This document shows positions 33,583 through 42,358 of a DNA stretch of 64,000 nt, one piece after another. The notes beneath the pieces were generated by a model. The model saw only the letters and a list, made by a program, of their open reading frames with translations. It was not told the DNA's origin and made no database searches. Source of the DNA: Streptomyces sp. PH10-H1 (GTDB lineage: Bacteria; Actinomycetota; Actinomycetes; Streptomycetales; Streptomycetaceae); the NCBI RefSeq assembly GCF_030063355.1, contig NZ_JASISZ010000008.1, forward strand, positions 91,826 through 155,825. The letters are read 5' to 3'. The translations under genes were made by a program, and so were the position numbers. Every line of letters starts with the position of its first letter. The first letter of the stretch is position 1.

Positions 33583-34773
33583 TTGACGATGACCACCCAC
33601 CAGGACTCCGCCCGCAGCGTCATCCCCGGCCCGGCACCGCAGCTGACGCTGCGCCCCGTGCCCGCGGACGAGCACCTCTCCTTCGTGCGGCGGCGCGGCC
33701 CGCGCGCGGTCAGTTTCCTGCAGTGCCCGTCCTGGGCGCGGGTGAAGCAGGGCTGGAAGTCCGAGAGCCTGGGCTGGTTCGACTCCACCGGATCGATGGT
33801 CGGCTCCGCACTGGCGCTGTACCGGCAACTGCCCGGCACCCGCCGGTCGTTCGCATACCTGCCGGAGGGCCCGGTGCTGGACTGGGCGGCGCCCGACCTG
33901 GACCGGTGGCTGGAGCCGCTGCTGGAGCATCTGCGCGGTACGGGCGCCTTCGCGGTACGGATGGGGCCGCCGCTGCCGTACCGACGGTGGTCGGCGCACA
34001 CCCTCAAGGAGGCGGTGGCGCCCGGCCGCACGGTGGGCGACGTACTGCCCGACCTGGTGGATCCGCTGGGCGCGGCGGTCGCGGACCGGCTGCGGGAGGC
34101 GGGCTGGCGGCGCGGTGGCGAGGACGGCCACAACGGGGACGCCCAGCCCCGGCTGGTGTTCGAGATACCCCTGGCCGGCCGCGGCCTGGACGACCTGTGG
34201 ACCGGCCTGAACCAGGAGTGGCGGCGGAACATCAAGAAGGCCGCCAAGTCGGGGGTGGAGACCGCCGTCGAGGGCGCGGAAGCGCTGCCCGCCTTCCATG
34301 AGCTGCTGAGCGTCACCGAGCGGCGCGACGGCTTCCGGCTGGGGCGTGATCTGGCCTACTACCAGCGCCAGTTCGAGGCGCTGAACGCGGAGCAGCCGGG
34401 CAGTATGCGGCTCTACACGGCCCGGCACGGCGGCGAGATGCTCGCCGCGCACACCATGCTCCGCTCGCCGGACGGCGCCCGGGTCTGGTACCAGACGGGC
34501 GCTTCCGCCGACCACCGCCGCGAGGTGCGCCCGAGCAACGCCCTGCAGTGGCGGATGCTCTGCGACGCGCACGCGCTGGGCGCCGCCGCGTACGACATGC
34601 GGGGCATACCGGACAGTCTCGACGCGGACGCGCGCTCGTTCGGCCTGCTGCGCTGGAAGCTCGGTACGGGCGGGGAGGCGGTGGAGACGCTCGGCGAGTG
34701 GGAGCTGCCGCTGCAGGGCGCGGTCAACAAGACCCTCCACCGGGCGATGCACGCCTATCTCGCCCGGCGGTGA
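33583..34773 (+). CDS. FemX-like aminoacyltransferase for peptidoglycan bridge
   Basis: About 396 residues, two GNAT-like FemAB domains. Visible parts: FLQCPSWARVKQGWKSES (first domain), LPEGPVLDW, NQEWRRNIKKAAKSGVE between domains, and YDMRGIPDSLD. In Streptomyces FemX adds the first glycine from Gly-tRNA to the lipid II stem peptide. Start: GGAGG at 33571-33575 is 7 bases before TTG 33583 and 13 before ATG 33589. TTG is chosen for spacing; ATG remains possible and removes two residues. It is divergent from murJ with about 180 bases between. Confidence 0.87.
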   Translation: MTMTTHQDSARSVIPGPAPQLTLRPVPADEHLSFVRRRGPRAVSFLQCPSWARVKQGWKSESLGWFDSTGSMVGSALALYRQLPGTRRSFAYLPEGPVLDWAAPDLDRWLEPLLEHLRGTGAFAVRMGPPLPYRRWSAHTLKEAVAPGRTVGDVLPDLVDPLGAAVADRLREAGWRRGGEDGHNGDAQPRLVFEIPLAGRGLDDLWTGLNQEWRRNIKKAAKSGVETAVEGAEALPAFHELLSVTERRDGFRLGRDLAYYQRQFEALNAEQPGSMRLYTARHGGEMLAAHTMLRSPDGARVWYQTGASADHRREVRPSNALQWRMLCDAHALGAAAYDMRGIPDSLDADARSFGLLRWKLGTGGEAVETLGEWELPLQGAVNKTLHRAMHAYLARR

Positions 34774-34894
34774 TCCGCACGCCGCCGGCTGGTGTGGCGC
34801 CGGCCGGCGCGGACCCGCCCCGGGCCGACCGTCGGAAATCACGCTGCCCACGCGCGTGTTGACGCGCGTCGACCGGCCTCGGCGGCGTCCGGTC

Positions 34895-36196
34895 TCAGAC
34901 CGCCGCGGCGGCGCCGCCGCGGCCGGTGGCCGCCACGGACCGCAGCACCAGCAGGGTGCTCACCGTGCCGAGGATCCCGGCCCCCGAGATCACGGCATAC
35001 GGAGGCACCACCTCCGCGATCGCGCCGCCGACCGCCATGCCGAGGCCCTGAAGGGTCATCATGCCCGCGCCCAGCAGCGACATGGCCTGGCCGCGCATCT
35101 CCTCCGGCACGGCCTCGACGAACCATTTGTCCATGCCGAGCGCGTAGGCCGAGCACAGCCCCACCACCAGCATGATGACGATGGCCACCGGCAGCGAGGG
35201 ATGGCAGGCGAACAGCGCCATCGGCACCAGGGCCACGCCCGCGAGCGGCATCGCGATCCAGGTGCGCGCGGCCGGTGAGAGCAGCGTGCCGGCCGCCAGC
35301 TCGCTGGCCACCGTTCCGGCCGGCATCGCCGCCAGCATCAGTCCGACCCCGGCGGAACCGGCGCCGGCCGCGGCCGCGAAGGGCGTCGCCAGCCCCTCGG
35401 CCACCGCGAAGAACATCGGCGGCACCCACCACCACAGCAGCAGCGCCCGGATCCTGGGGTGGCTCAGCAGCTGGCGGGCGCCGCGCAGCGACTGCCGCAT
35501 CATCGAGCCGGTGCCGGTGATCCGCGCGGGCCGGTTCGTGGTGCCCAGCCGCAGCAGCGCGGCCGAGCAGAGGAACGTCCCCACGCCCACCGTCAGCGCG
35601 GCCCGTGGCGACAGCACCACCAGCACCAGGCCGCCGATCCCGAATCCGATGATCTGCGCGCTCTGCGAGATGATCCTGAGCAGCGAGCGCCCCAGGACGT
35701 AGACGTCGCCCTCCAGGATGTCCGCGAGGCTCGCGGCTCGCGTTCCCTGGAAGAGCGGCGTGATCATCGCCAGTACGGCCCGCAGCACGAACAGCAGCGC
35801 GAGCGGGGTCAAGGGCAGCGCCAGCACCGCGACGCAGGCCGCGCACAGCAGGTCGCAGGTGACGAGCACCCGGCGGGCCGGGTACCGGTCGGCGACCCCG
35901 GAGAGCAGAACCCCGCTGAGCGCGTAGGGCAGCATGCCGAGCGCGAAGATCAAAGAGGTCAGCAACGGGGATCCGGTGCGCTGGAAGACCAGGACCGCCA
36001 GCGAGACCTCGGCGAAGAAACTGCCGAACATGGACAGAATGTGCGCGGCGAAGATCGGCCGGAACTCACGGACCGCGAACACCGTGCGATATCCGACAGG
36101 CTGCGGCTTGACGGGATCGGCCGTCTCCCCCGCTGTCCCGTCACATGTCGGCTCGTCACTTTTCTGAAGCCCCGAGTCTGAGTTTTCCGTTGTCAT
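34895..36196 (-). CDS. MFS transporter
   Basis: 433 residues, about 12 membrane segments. The MFS loop signature GVADRYPARRVLV (motif A-like) lies near residues 100-112. The N-terminus is hydrophilic (about 1-40). It resembles the MFS_1/MFS_3-type drug-efflux exporters commonly encoded beside ArsR-type regulators; the substrate is unknown. Divergent from the ArsR-type regulator, sharing a 70-base region with a TTTCGG/CCGAAA operator. Confidence 0.85.
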   Translation of the reverse strand: MTTENSDSGLQKSDEPTCDGTAGETADPVKPQPVGYRTVFAVREFRPIFAAHILSMFGSFFAEVSLAVLVFQRTGSPLLTSLIFALGMLPYALSGVLLSGVADRYPARRVLVTCDLLCAACVAVLALPLTPLALLFVLRAVLAMITPLFQGTRAASLADILEGDVYVLGRSLLRIISQSAQIIGFGIGGLVLVVLSPRAALTVGVGTFLCSAALLRLGTTNRPARITGTGSMMRQSLRGARQLLSHPRIRALLLWWWVPPMFFAVAEGLATPFAAAAGAGSAGVGLMLAAMPAGTVASELAAGTLLSPAARTWIAMPLAGVALVPMALFACHPSLPVAIVIMLVVGLCSAYALGMDKWFVEAVPEEMRGQAMSLLGAGMMTLQGLGMAVGGAIAEVVPPYAVISGAGILGTVSTLLVLRSVAATGRGGAAAAV

Positions 36197-36235
36197 GGAC
36201 GCAGCCTGGCGGACATCGGGACGCGGCTTCTACTC

Positions 36236-36253
36236 TTTCGGCTGAATCCGAAA
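36236..36253. promoter_or_regulatory. Inverted repeat between MFS and ArsR-type genes
   Basis: TTTCGG (36236-36241) and CCGAAA (36248-36253), exact complements 6 bases apart, 14 bases before the regulator start and 40 before the exporter start. Likely the regulator's operator. Confidence 0.6.
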
Positions 36254-36266
36254 CTTGGGAGACGTC

Positions 36267-37250
36267 ATGCCGTTCCACATGCACTTCCTGGCGGACGACC
36301 TGCTGTCCTCCCGGTTCGCGATCTCTCCGCTCTGGGAGACCCAGGAGGCCATCAGAACCCTCAGGACACCCGCGCGCCAGGGCTACCATCTGCCCTGGCT
36401 GCGCCAGATCCGGGCCGTCGCCCGCGGGCTCGATCTCAGCCCGTTCCAGCTGGTGATGCCGCGGCGCGGCCACAATCCGGACTTCCTGTGCCCGCCGCCC
36501 GACGGGATCTTCGCCACGATCGACGAGGAACTCGCGCGGGTCCGCGGCACCGACCCGGCCGTGGCCCGGGAGGACCTGGCCAGAGCTCTGGCCGAGACCC
36601 CGGGCGCGGCCGGCACAGCTCAGGGCCGGGCCCTGCTCGACGACCCGGCGCGGACCGTTCATGAGCTCGCCGAGCTGATGGCCCGGGTCTGGGACACCCT
36701 CCTCGCCCCGTTCTGGCCGGGGATGCGCGCCGTGCTGGAGGCCGATGTCGCCTTCCACTCACGCCGGCTGGCCGACGGCGGCCCGGAACGGCTCTTCGCC
36801 GATCTGCATCCGAAGGTGAGCTGGTCGGCCGGCACCCTCACGGTGGACCGCAGGGCCGACCACGTCAGGATGCTGGGAGGCGACGGGTTGCTGCTGGTGC
36901 CCAGCGTCTTCGTCCGGCCGGACGTGGTGAGCGGCTTCGACCCTCCCTGGCAGGCCACGCTGGTCTATCCGGCGCGCGGCACCGCCACCTTGTGGACCGT
37001 GCCGGGCCCCACACCCGAGGAACCGCTGATCCGGCTGCTGGGCGCCAACCGCGCGGCGATCCTCACCCATCTCGACTCCCCCGCGACCACCAGCGCGCTC
37101 GCCCGCCGCCACGACCTGGCGCTGTCCTCGGTCTCCGCCCATCTGTCCGTACTGCGCGACGCGGGCCTGCTCACCTCGCACCGCTACGGCCACCGGGTGC
37201 TGTACGAACGGACCCCGCTCGGCATCACCCTCGCTACGGGCGGGGCGTAG
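36267..37250 (+). CDS. ArsR-type winged-helix regulator (DUF5937-like)
   Basis: 327 residues. A large N-terminal domain (1-about 240) opens MPFHMHFLADDLLSSRFAI, as in DUF5937-ArsR proteins. The C-terminal winged helix (about 255-325) has TTSALARRHDLALSSVSAHL and SVLRDAGLLTSHRYGHRVLY. No metal-binding Cys cluster is present, so it is not a classical metal sensor. The ATG has GGGAG 6 bases upstream. It probably represses the divergent MFS exporter. Its 3' end overlaps the convergent TetR gene by 17 bases. Confidence 0.85.
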   Translation: MPFHMHFLADDLLSSRFAISPLWETQEAIRTLRTPARQGYHLPWLRQIRAVARGLDLSPFQLVMPRRGHNPDFLCPPPDGIFATIDEELARVRGTDPAVAREDLARALAETPGAAGTAQGRALLDDPARTVHELAELMARVWDTLLAPFWPGMRAVLEADVAFHSRRLADGGPERLFADLHPKVSWSAGTLTVDRRADHVRMLGGDGLLLVPSVFVRPDVVSGFDPPWQATLVYPARGTATLWTVPGPTPEEPLIRLLGANRAAILTHLDSPATTSALARRHDLALSSVSAHLSVLRDAGLLTSHRYGHRVLYERTPLGITLATGGA

Positions 37251-37869
37251 CGCCGCGCCGCAGCCGGGCGCGGACCGCGCGCTGGGCGACGGGGCCGAGG
37301 CCGTCCAGCACCCCGACCAGGGCGGCGAGTTGCTCCAGGGCCGCCAGGGCGCGCTCGGTACCCGCCCGGTCCACGCCCTCGTACAGCTCAAGACCGACGA
37401 AGGCCGCGGCGACCGCGCGCGCCAGCCCGCCGGGGTCGACGAACTCCGCGAGCGGGGTGCCGGCCAGCACCCGGCCCAGCACCTGTTCGATCTCCGCCAC
37501 CCACAGCCCGAGCCCGTCGGCGGTCGCGGGAGCCAGCCCGGGATCGCTCTGCGCCCCGGCGAGCAGCTGCGCGAGGACCGCCACATTGCCGTGCGCGTGC
37601 TCCTCGGTGTGCAGTTGCCGGCCCAGCTCCAGGAGTTCGCCGAGCGTGCCGACCGCCGCCAGCCGGTCCCGGTAGAGCGCCACCCGCTGCTCGGCGCCGT
37701 GCCGGCAGGCCGCGGCGAGCAGTTCGTCGACACTGCCGAAGTGGTAGAAGACCAGCGACTGGTTGACACCCGCGGCGGCCGCGATGGTCCGGGCGGAGGC
37801 GCCCGCGATGCCGTGCTCGGCGAGGGTGCGGAGCGCTCCGGCGAGCAGTTTGGTACGGGTGTCGCTCAT
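37234..37869 (-). CDS. TetR-family regulator, third gene of its operon
   Basis: 211 residues. The HTH is TKLLAGALRTLAEHGIAGAS and TIAAAAGVNQSLVFYHFGSV (about residues 5-50), a TetR_N. The C-terminal domain resembles TetR_C_6-type. ATG overlaps the upstream DUF4166 stop (ATGA). It is the last gene of SRPBCC - DUF4166 - TetR, and two matching palindromes precede the operon, so autoregulation through them is likely. Tail-to-tail overlap of 17 bases with the ArsR-type gene. Confidence 0.9.
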   Translation of the reverse strand: MSDTRTKLLAGALRTLAEHGIAGASARTIAAAAGVNQSLVFYHFGSVDELLAAACRHGAEQRVALYRDRLAAVGTLGELLELGRQLHTEEHAHGNVAVLAQLLAGAQSDPGLAPATADGLGLWVAEIEQVLGRVLAGTPLAEFVDPGGLARAVAAAFVGLELYEGVDRAGTERALAALEQLAALVGVLDGLGPVAQRAVRARLRRGATPRP

Positions 37870-38546
37870 ACCCGTGCCTCCTCGCGCACCGGGCGAAGCC
37901 CCGCGCGCACCCCGCGCTCCGCCACGTCCACGAACTCGGCCTCGAAGGAGCCCTCGTAGCCGAAGAGCGGGCCGAACCGCCGGTTGCTGACGTTCACCTC
38001 GATCCGGAACCGCCCGGCCGCGTCGTCGTAGGACTCGCGTACCACCGCGTCCCCGGCGATCAGTTCCGGCACCCGGAAGTCGGCAGGACCCTCGCGGAAC
38101 CGGTGGTCGCCGGAGCGGATGACGAGCGCGCCCCCGGCGTCCACCGTGAAGTGCAGGTCGGTGGCGAGGTGCTGGTGAGTGCCGAGGTAGTCGACCACGC
38201 AGTTCCGTTCCGGGCTGTGGATCATGGTGGCGTCGAACCGCCGGGTGCGGCCGGGGAAGGTGAAGGTACGGACAAAGGTGACGGTCTCGCGGCCGAAGGA
38301 GTCCGCGTAGGGGAAGTTCTCGATCGTGAACGGGATGTCCGTACCGGTCTGCGGCACGAGGATGTTGCGGCTGCCGCCGAGCGCCAGGAACGGCCGTACG
38401 AAACGGGGGCCGTGCCAGACCCGGTCCATGGTGCCGCGCCCGACGCACGCCTCGCCGCTGTCGAGACCCACGCTGAAGCGCCGCTGGATCCGCGGGTGCA
38501 GCCGGTCGAAGTCGGCGCCGAGGACGCGTTGGAAGATCGACGTCAT
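37866..38546 (-). CDS. DUF4166 family protein
   Basis: 226 residues, MTSIFQRVLGADFDRLHPRI at the start. A beta-rich domain (about 25-210) with the DUF4166 pattern RRFSVGLDSGEACVGRGTMD and PFLALGGSRNILVP. No membrane segment. Function unknown; in other bacteria DUF4166 is often fused to or encoded with SDR-type membrane proteins. Coupled by 4-base overlaps to the SRPBCC gene upstream and the TetR gene downstream. Confidence 0.87.
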   Translation of the reverse strand: MTSIFQRVLGADFDRLHPRIQRRFSVGLDSGEACVGRGTMDRVWHGPRFVRPFLALGGSRNILVPQTGTDIPFTIENFPYADSFGRETVTFVRTFTFPGRTRRFDATMIHSPERNCVVDYLGTHQHLATDLHFTVDAGGALVIRSGDHRFREGPADFRVPELIAGDAVVRESYDDAAGRFRIEVNVSNRRFGPLFGYEGSFEAEFVDVAERGVRAGLRPVREEARV

Positions 38547-39247
38547 GACGGTTCCAGTTCGGTGAGCAGGGCGGGCTGGGCGGCGGCCGCCCGGCCGGGC
38601 GGGCGGCGCAGACAGCGCCGTGCCGACGGTGTGCCGGGCAGTGGCGGTACGAAGAGCGCGGCGATCGCCAGGGCCGCGGCGGCGACCGGGCTCGCGTATC
38701 CCGCCGCCAGGACGGCGAGCACCCGGACCGCGGCCTCGGCCAGCGCGTTCAGCAGCGACCGCGCCGGGCTGATCCCGCGTTCGCACCACAGCCGCAGCCG
38801 GTCGAAGGACCACGCGGTCGCCCACCCCATGAGCGGGCGGAACAGCAGCCGGTCGGCGACGCGGCCGAAGCGTCCCCAGCGCGGCACGTAGTCGTAGCCG
38901 GTCAGGAAGCGGATCCCACCGCCGTCGGCGGTGTCGGGCACATAGCGCCAGTAACCGCTGCCCTCGGCGAGGAGCGAGAGCGGATGCGGAGACGAGAAGC
39001 GCAGCGCGGATGTGCGGGTGCCGTCCGGGCGGTGCCGTTCCCCCGCGGCGACTCCGGTGCCGGCGATGACGAGGCCGGGCAGCAGGCGCGTGGCGTAGCG
39101 GAAGCGCTGCGGCCGGCCCCGCTCGGCCGGCAGATAGTCGATGTCGGTGAAGCGCAGATCCCAGCGCCGGTGCTGGTCGGGGAGCTGGGTGCGGTCCCAG
39201 AGCTCGTCCAGGTCGGCGCGGACGCGCGTCTCGACATAGATCCCCAC
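38543..39247 (-). CDS. SRPBCC-like protein with C-terminal membrane segment
   Basis: 234 residues. N-terminal START/SRPBCC-type lead: VGIYVETRVRADLDELWDRT, then LRFTDIDYLP and RYVPDTADGG. The second half holds a hydrophobic stretch (about 168-200, AVRVLAVLAAGYASPVAAAA), so it is likely membrane-attached. GTG 39247 follows GAGGGGG. First gene of the TetR-controlled operon. It could carry a hydrophobic ligand; this is inference. Confidence 0.78.
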   Translation of the reverse strand: MGIYVETRVRADLDELWDRTQLPDQHRRWDLRFTDIDYLPAERGRPQRFRYATRLLPGLVIAGTGVAAGERHRPDGTRTSALRFSSPHPLSLLAEGSGYWRYVPDTADGGGIRFLTGYDYVPRWGRFGRVADRLLFRPLMGWATAWSFDRLRLWCERGISPARSLLNALAEAAVRVLAVLAAGYASPVAAAALAIAALFVPPLPGTPSARRCLRRPPGRAAAAQPALLTELEPS

Positions 39248-39277
39248 AGAAGCCCCCTCGGGCGTACCGGCACACGT

Positions 39278-39329
39278 TTGAGCGACTGCTCAACGCCGTC
39301 ACCGTACGATGATTTGAGCAGTCGCTCAA
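39278..39329 (-). promoter_or_regulatory. Promoter with two TetR-type operators
   Basis: TTGAGCGACTGCTCAA (39278-39293) and TTGAGCAGTCGCTCAA (39314-39329) are each 6-bp-arm palindromes with 4-base centres, 36 bases centre to centre. Read on the − strand, the second supplies a −35 TTGAGC, and TACGGT (39306-39301) is the −10 after exactly 17 bases. The first covers the start region. Repressor binding would block both polymerase contacts. Confidence 0.75.
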
Positions 39330-39387
39330 GGGGTTGGGAGGGAGATCTCGGCGGCTCTGCGGAGGCAGCGCCTCGGACGGCGGCTCG

Positions 39388-39681
39388 TCAGGGGGCGAGA
39401 TACCGCTCGACGGTCTCGACCTTCGACGTCATCCCGTCCGTCACGCCCGGCCGGATGTCGGCCTTCAGGACCAGGGAGACGCGCGGGGCGCGTGCCTCGA
39501 CGGCGGCGACCGCGCGCTTGACGACGTCCATCACCTCGTCCCACTCACCCTCGATCGAGGTGAACATCGCGTCGGTGCGGTTGGGGAGACCGGACTCCCG
39601 CACCACGCGGACGGCGTCGGCGACGTACTCGCCCACGTCCTCGCCGACGCCCAGCGGGGAGACCGAGAAGGCGACGATCAT
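39388..39681 (-). CDS. MTH1187/YkoF-type (DUF77) protein
   Basis: 97 residues. Ferredoxin-like fold: [20 protein letters not shown], then [20 protein letters not shown] and [19 protein letters not shown]. It is the thiamine-binding/DUF77 type, found as a small soluble homo-oligomer; whether it binds thiamine here is not shown. ATG 39681 overlaps the upstream DUF3817 stop (ATGA). Confidence 0.85.
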   Translation of the reverse strand: MIVAFSVSPLGVGEDVGEYVADAVRVVRESGLPNRTDAMFTSIEGEWDEVMDVVKRAVAAVEARAPRVSLVLKADIRPGVTDGMTSKVETVERYLAP

Positions 39682-40019
39682 GCGGTGGCGCCTTCCTGGC
39701 GGGCGCGGGCGGCGATGACCTCGGACTCGGCCTCGCGGCGCAGCATGCGCTCGGCGAAGAAACCGCCGGTGGGCAGCACGGACAGGACGCCGTAGAGGGC
39801 GGCACGGCCGAGCGTCCACCGGGCGCGGTTCCAGGCGAAGGCCCACAGGACGACGTAGAGGATGAACAGCACCCCGTGGACCATGCCCATCACCGGGACG
39901 GCATCGAAGTCGGTGGCGCGCTTGAGGATCGAGCAGACCAGCAGAAGCAGGAAGGAGACCGCCTCGGGGGCGGAGACCAGGCGGAGCCGGCGCAGGGCGG
40001 AGGCGGTCTTGATGTCCAC
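39678..40019 (-). CDS. DUF3817 membrane protein, second copy
   Basis: About 113 residues with three hydrophobic segments ([55 protein letters not shown]). Same family as 27843-28181 ([18 protein letters not shown]), diverged. GTG 40019 is preferred (GAGGA 4 bases upstream); a GTG at 40064 would add 15 residues. In operon with the DUF77 gene. Confidence 0.85.
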   Translation of the reverse strand: MDIKTASALRRLRLVSAPEAVSFLLLLVCSILKRATDFDAVPVMGMVHGVLFILYVVLWAFAWNRARWTLGRAALYGVLSVLPTGGFFAERMLRREAESEVIAARARQEGATA

Positions 40020-40186
40020 GGATTCCTCATCATCGACGGGGGCGGTTCTTGTGAACGTGATCACAAGGCCTGTCCATTATCGCCGCCCCGCCCCCCGGGC
40101 CCGCCCCCGGGGGTCAAGAACCGGACGGGGGGCGATAGCGTCCCCCTCCACGGAGCCCGCACGCGACGAAGCACGACGCGCACCAC

Positions 40187-40234
40187 CCGCACACCCACCC
40201 GCACACCCATCCGCGCACCCATCCGCACACCACG
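40187..40234. repeat. 12-bp tandem repeat upstream of DUF2127
   Basis: Four imperfect copies of CCGCACACCCAY (40187-40198, 40199-40210, 40211-40222, 40223-40234) just before the DUF2127 start at 40258. The strand asymmetry is extreme (almost no G or T on the + strand). Confidence 0.8.
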
Positions 40235-40257
40235 ACACCCACGGGGGAACGGTACCG

Positions 40258-41067
40258 ATGAAGTTCGACTGGGACCGGCGCCACTGCTCGCGCCGGGGTC
40301 ACATCACCTACGCGCCGGACGAGCGCCATCTGCGGGAGCGGCTGCACGCCACCACGCCCGTCGGCGAGGTCTGGCGCTGCCTGCGCTGCGGTGACTTCGC
40401 GCTCGGCGAGCCGCACGGCTCCGGCCCCGCCGACCAGGCACCCGAGGTGCCGCGCGGGCGGGCGCTGCGCGATCTGTTCATCCTGCGGTTCCTGGCGGCC
40501 GAGCGGCTGGTGCGCGGGGTCTTCATCGTGCTCGCCGCCTGGGCGGTGTGGAAGTTCAGCAACTCCCAGGACTCCGTCCGCAAGCTCTTCGAGGACCAGC
40601 TCTCGGTCTTCGGCCCCGTCGCCAAGCACTTCCACTACGACCTCGAGCACTCCCCGGTCGTGGACACCATCCGCAAGACCTTCGACTACAAGCATTCGAC
40701 GCTGGTGATCGTCGCCATCGCGCTGCTCGTGTACGCGCTCATCGAGATCATCGAGGCGTTCGGGCTGTGGTGGGGCAAGCGCTGGGCGGAGTATCTGACG
40801 GTCGTCGCGACCGCCGCCTTCCTGCCGCTGGAGATCTACGAGCTGACCGACAAGATCAGCTGGGTCAAGATCGCCACGCTGACGCTCAACGTTCTGGCGG
40901 TCCTCTACATCCTGCTGTCCAAGCGGCTCTTCGGGCTGCGCGGCGGCGTCGAGGCGTTCGAGGCCGAGAGGCGCGGCGCGTCGCTGCTGGAGGTCGAGGT
41001 GGCGGCCGGGGAAGAGCCGGTTCGTCCGATTCCGGTGACGTCTCCCGTGCGGACGGATAGCGTCTGA
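40258..41067 (+). CDS. DUF2127 membrane protein
   Basis: 269 residues. The N-terminus (1-70) has a Cys/His-rich lead (RRHCSRRGH ... RCLRCGDFALGEPHG) that may bind metal. Four hydrophobic segments (about 90-110, 145-165, 175-195, 205-225) belong to DUF2127, including ALIEIIEAFGLWWGKRWAEY. The C-terminal 40 residues are charged. Function unknown. It precedes three AIM24 genes; a promoter near its 3' end seems to start them separately. Confidence 0.87.
   Translation: MKFDWDRRHCSRRGHITYAPDERHLRERLHATTPVGEVWRCLRCGDFALGEPHGSGPADQAPEVPRGRALRDLFILRFLAAERLVRGVFIVLAAWAVWKFSNSQDSVRKLFEDQLSVFGPVAKHFHYDLEHSPVVDTIRKTFDYKHSTLVIVAIALLVYALIEIIEAFGLWWGKRWAEYLTVVATAAFLPLEIYELTDKISWVKIATLTLNVLAVLYILLSKRLFGLRGGVEAFEAERRGASLLEVEVAAGEEPVRPIPVTSPVRTDSV
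41035..41063 (+). promoter_or_regulatory. Candidate promoter of the AIM24 cluster inside the DUF2127 3' end
   Basis: GTGACG (41035-41040) and TAGCGT (41058-41063) are 17 bases apart. The predicted start point falls at the GTG of the first AIM24 gene, suggesting a leaderless transcript. Confidence 0.45.
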
Positions 41068-41069
41068 CC

Positions 41070-41708
41070 GTGGCCAGTTTCCGACTGCAGGGCAGCAAAG
41101 TACTCGCCGTGGAGATGACCGGCGACGCCGTCAAGGCGAAGAACGGCGCGATGGTCGCCTACGACGGCCAGATGACGTTCAAGAAGATGTCCGGGGGCGG
41201 CGAGGGAATCCGCGGCATGGTGACCCGCCGGCTCACCGGCGAATCGATGGAGGTCATGGAGGTGAAGGGGCACGGCACGTGCTTTTTCGCCGACCGTGCG
41301 AGTGAGATCAACCTGGTCCGGCTGAACGGCGAGAAGCTGTACGTCGAGGCCAGCAACCTGCTGGCGACCGACACCGGGCTGCGCACCGGCACCACGTTCA
41401 CCGGCCTGCGCGGCGCGAGCCAGGGCAACGGCCTGTTCACCACGACCGTCGAGGGCGTCGGCCAGGCCGCGATCACCTCGGACGGACCGGCGATCGTGCT
41501 CCGCGTCTCGTCCGGCATGCCGCTGCAGGTCGACCCCGGCGCGTACATCGCGCACACCGGCAATCTGCAGCAGCACTTCCAGACCGGCATCAGCTGGCGG
41601 ACGGTGCTGGGCGAGGGGTCCGGGGAGAGCTTCCAGATCCGTTTCGAGGGCGAGGGGCTGGTCTACGTGCAGCCCAGCGAGCGCAACACGATCGGGGGAC
41701 AGCTCTGA
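41070..41708 (+). CDS. AIM24 family protein, paralogue 1
   Basis: 212 residues, beta-rich AIM24/TIGR00266-like (double-stranded beta-helix) fold. It opens ASFRLQGSKVLAVEMTGDAV, with AKNGAMVAYDG, then LNGEKLYVEASNLLATDTGL and GLFTTTVEGVGQAAI. No signal peptide. The family is named for a mitochondrial protein; bacterial function is unknown. It is the first of three tandem diverged copies. Stop and next start overlap as TGATG. Confidence 0.87.
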   Translation: MASFRLQGSKVLAVEMTGDAVKAKNGAMVAYDGQMTFKKMSGGGEGIRGMVTRRLTGESMEVMEVKGHGTCFFADRASEINLVRLNGEKLYVEASNLLATDTGLRTGTTFTGLRGASQGNGLFTTTVEGVGQAAITSDGPAIVLRVSSGMPLQVDPGAYIAHTGNLQQHFQTGISWRTVLGEGSGESFQIRFEGEGLVYVQPSERNTIGGQL

Positions 41709-42358
41709 TGCCGTTCACCAAGATCAATTCAAAGATGGTCGAGGCGCAGATCCTCCCCGGGCAGCGGCTGTTCAGCCAGCGCGGCGCGATGCTCGCGTAC
41801 CGGGGTGAGGTCTCCTTCACCCCGAACATCCAGGGCGGCCAGGGCGGGATCGCCTCGATGATCGGACGGCGGGTCGCCAACGAGGCGACGCCGCTGATGA
41901 CCGTCGAGGGGCACGGCTCGGTGATGTTCGGGCACGGCGGCCACCACATCCACACCATCGACCTGAGCGGCGAGACGCTCTACGTCGAGGCGGACCGGCT
42001 GCTGGCCTTCGACGGCACCCTGCAGCAGTCCACGATGTTCATGGGCTCGCAGGGCGGTGTGATGGGCGTCATCCGCGGCCAGGTCACCGGCCAGGGACTC
42101 TTCACGACCACCCTGCAGGGCAAGGGCTCGGTCGCCGTCATGGCGCACGGCGGCGTCATCGAGCTGCCGATCACCCAGCAGGGCCCCGTGCACGTCGACC
42201 CGCAGGCGTACGTCGCCCACCGCGGCGACGTACGCAACAAGCTGTCCACGGCGCTGGGCTGGCGGGACATGGTGGGACGGGGCTCGGGCGAGGCGTTCCA
42301 GCTGGAACTGTCGGGCCAGGGCACGGTGTACGTACAGGCGTCGGAGGACAAGCTGTGA
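41708..42358 (+). CDS. AIM24 family protein, paralogue 2
   Basis: 216 residues. MPFTKINSKMVEAQILPGQR, SQRGAMLAYRG and GQGLFTTTLQGKGSVAVMAH repeat the same pattern as paralogue 1, with LSGETLYVEADRLLAFD. Both neighbours are coupled: TGATG upstream, GTGA downstream. The three products may form a hetero-oligomer; inference from co-translation. Confidence 0.87.
   Translation: MPFTKINSKMVEAQILPGQRLFSQRGAMLAYRGEVSFTPNIQGGQGGIASMIGRRVANEATPLMTVEGHGSVMFGHGGHHIHTIDLSGETLYVEADRLLAFDGTLQQSTMFMGSQGGVMGVIRGQVTGQGLFTTTLQGKGSVAVMAHGGVIELPITQQGPVHVDPQAYVAHRGDVRNKLSTALGWRDMVGRGSGEAFQLELSGQGTVYVQASEDKL

Noticed and set aside
41035..41069. Riboswitch or long leader ahead of the AIM24 cluster
   Set aside because: The predicted −10 is only 6 bases before the GTG, leaving no leader to fold.
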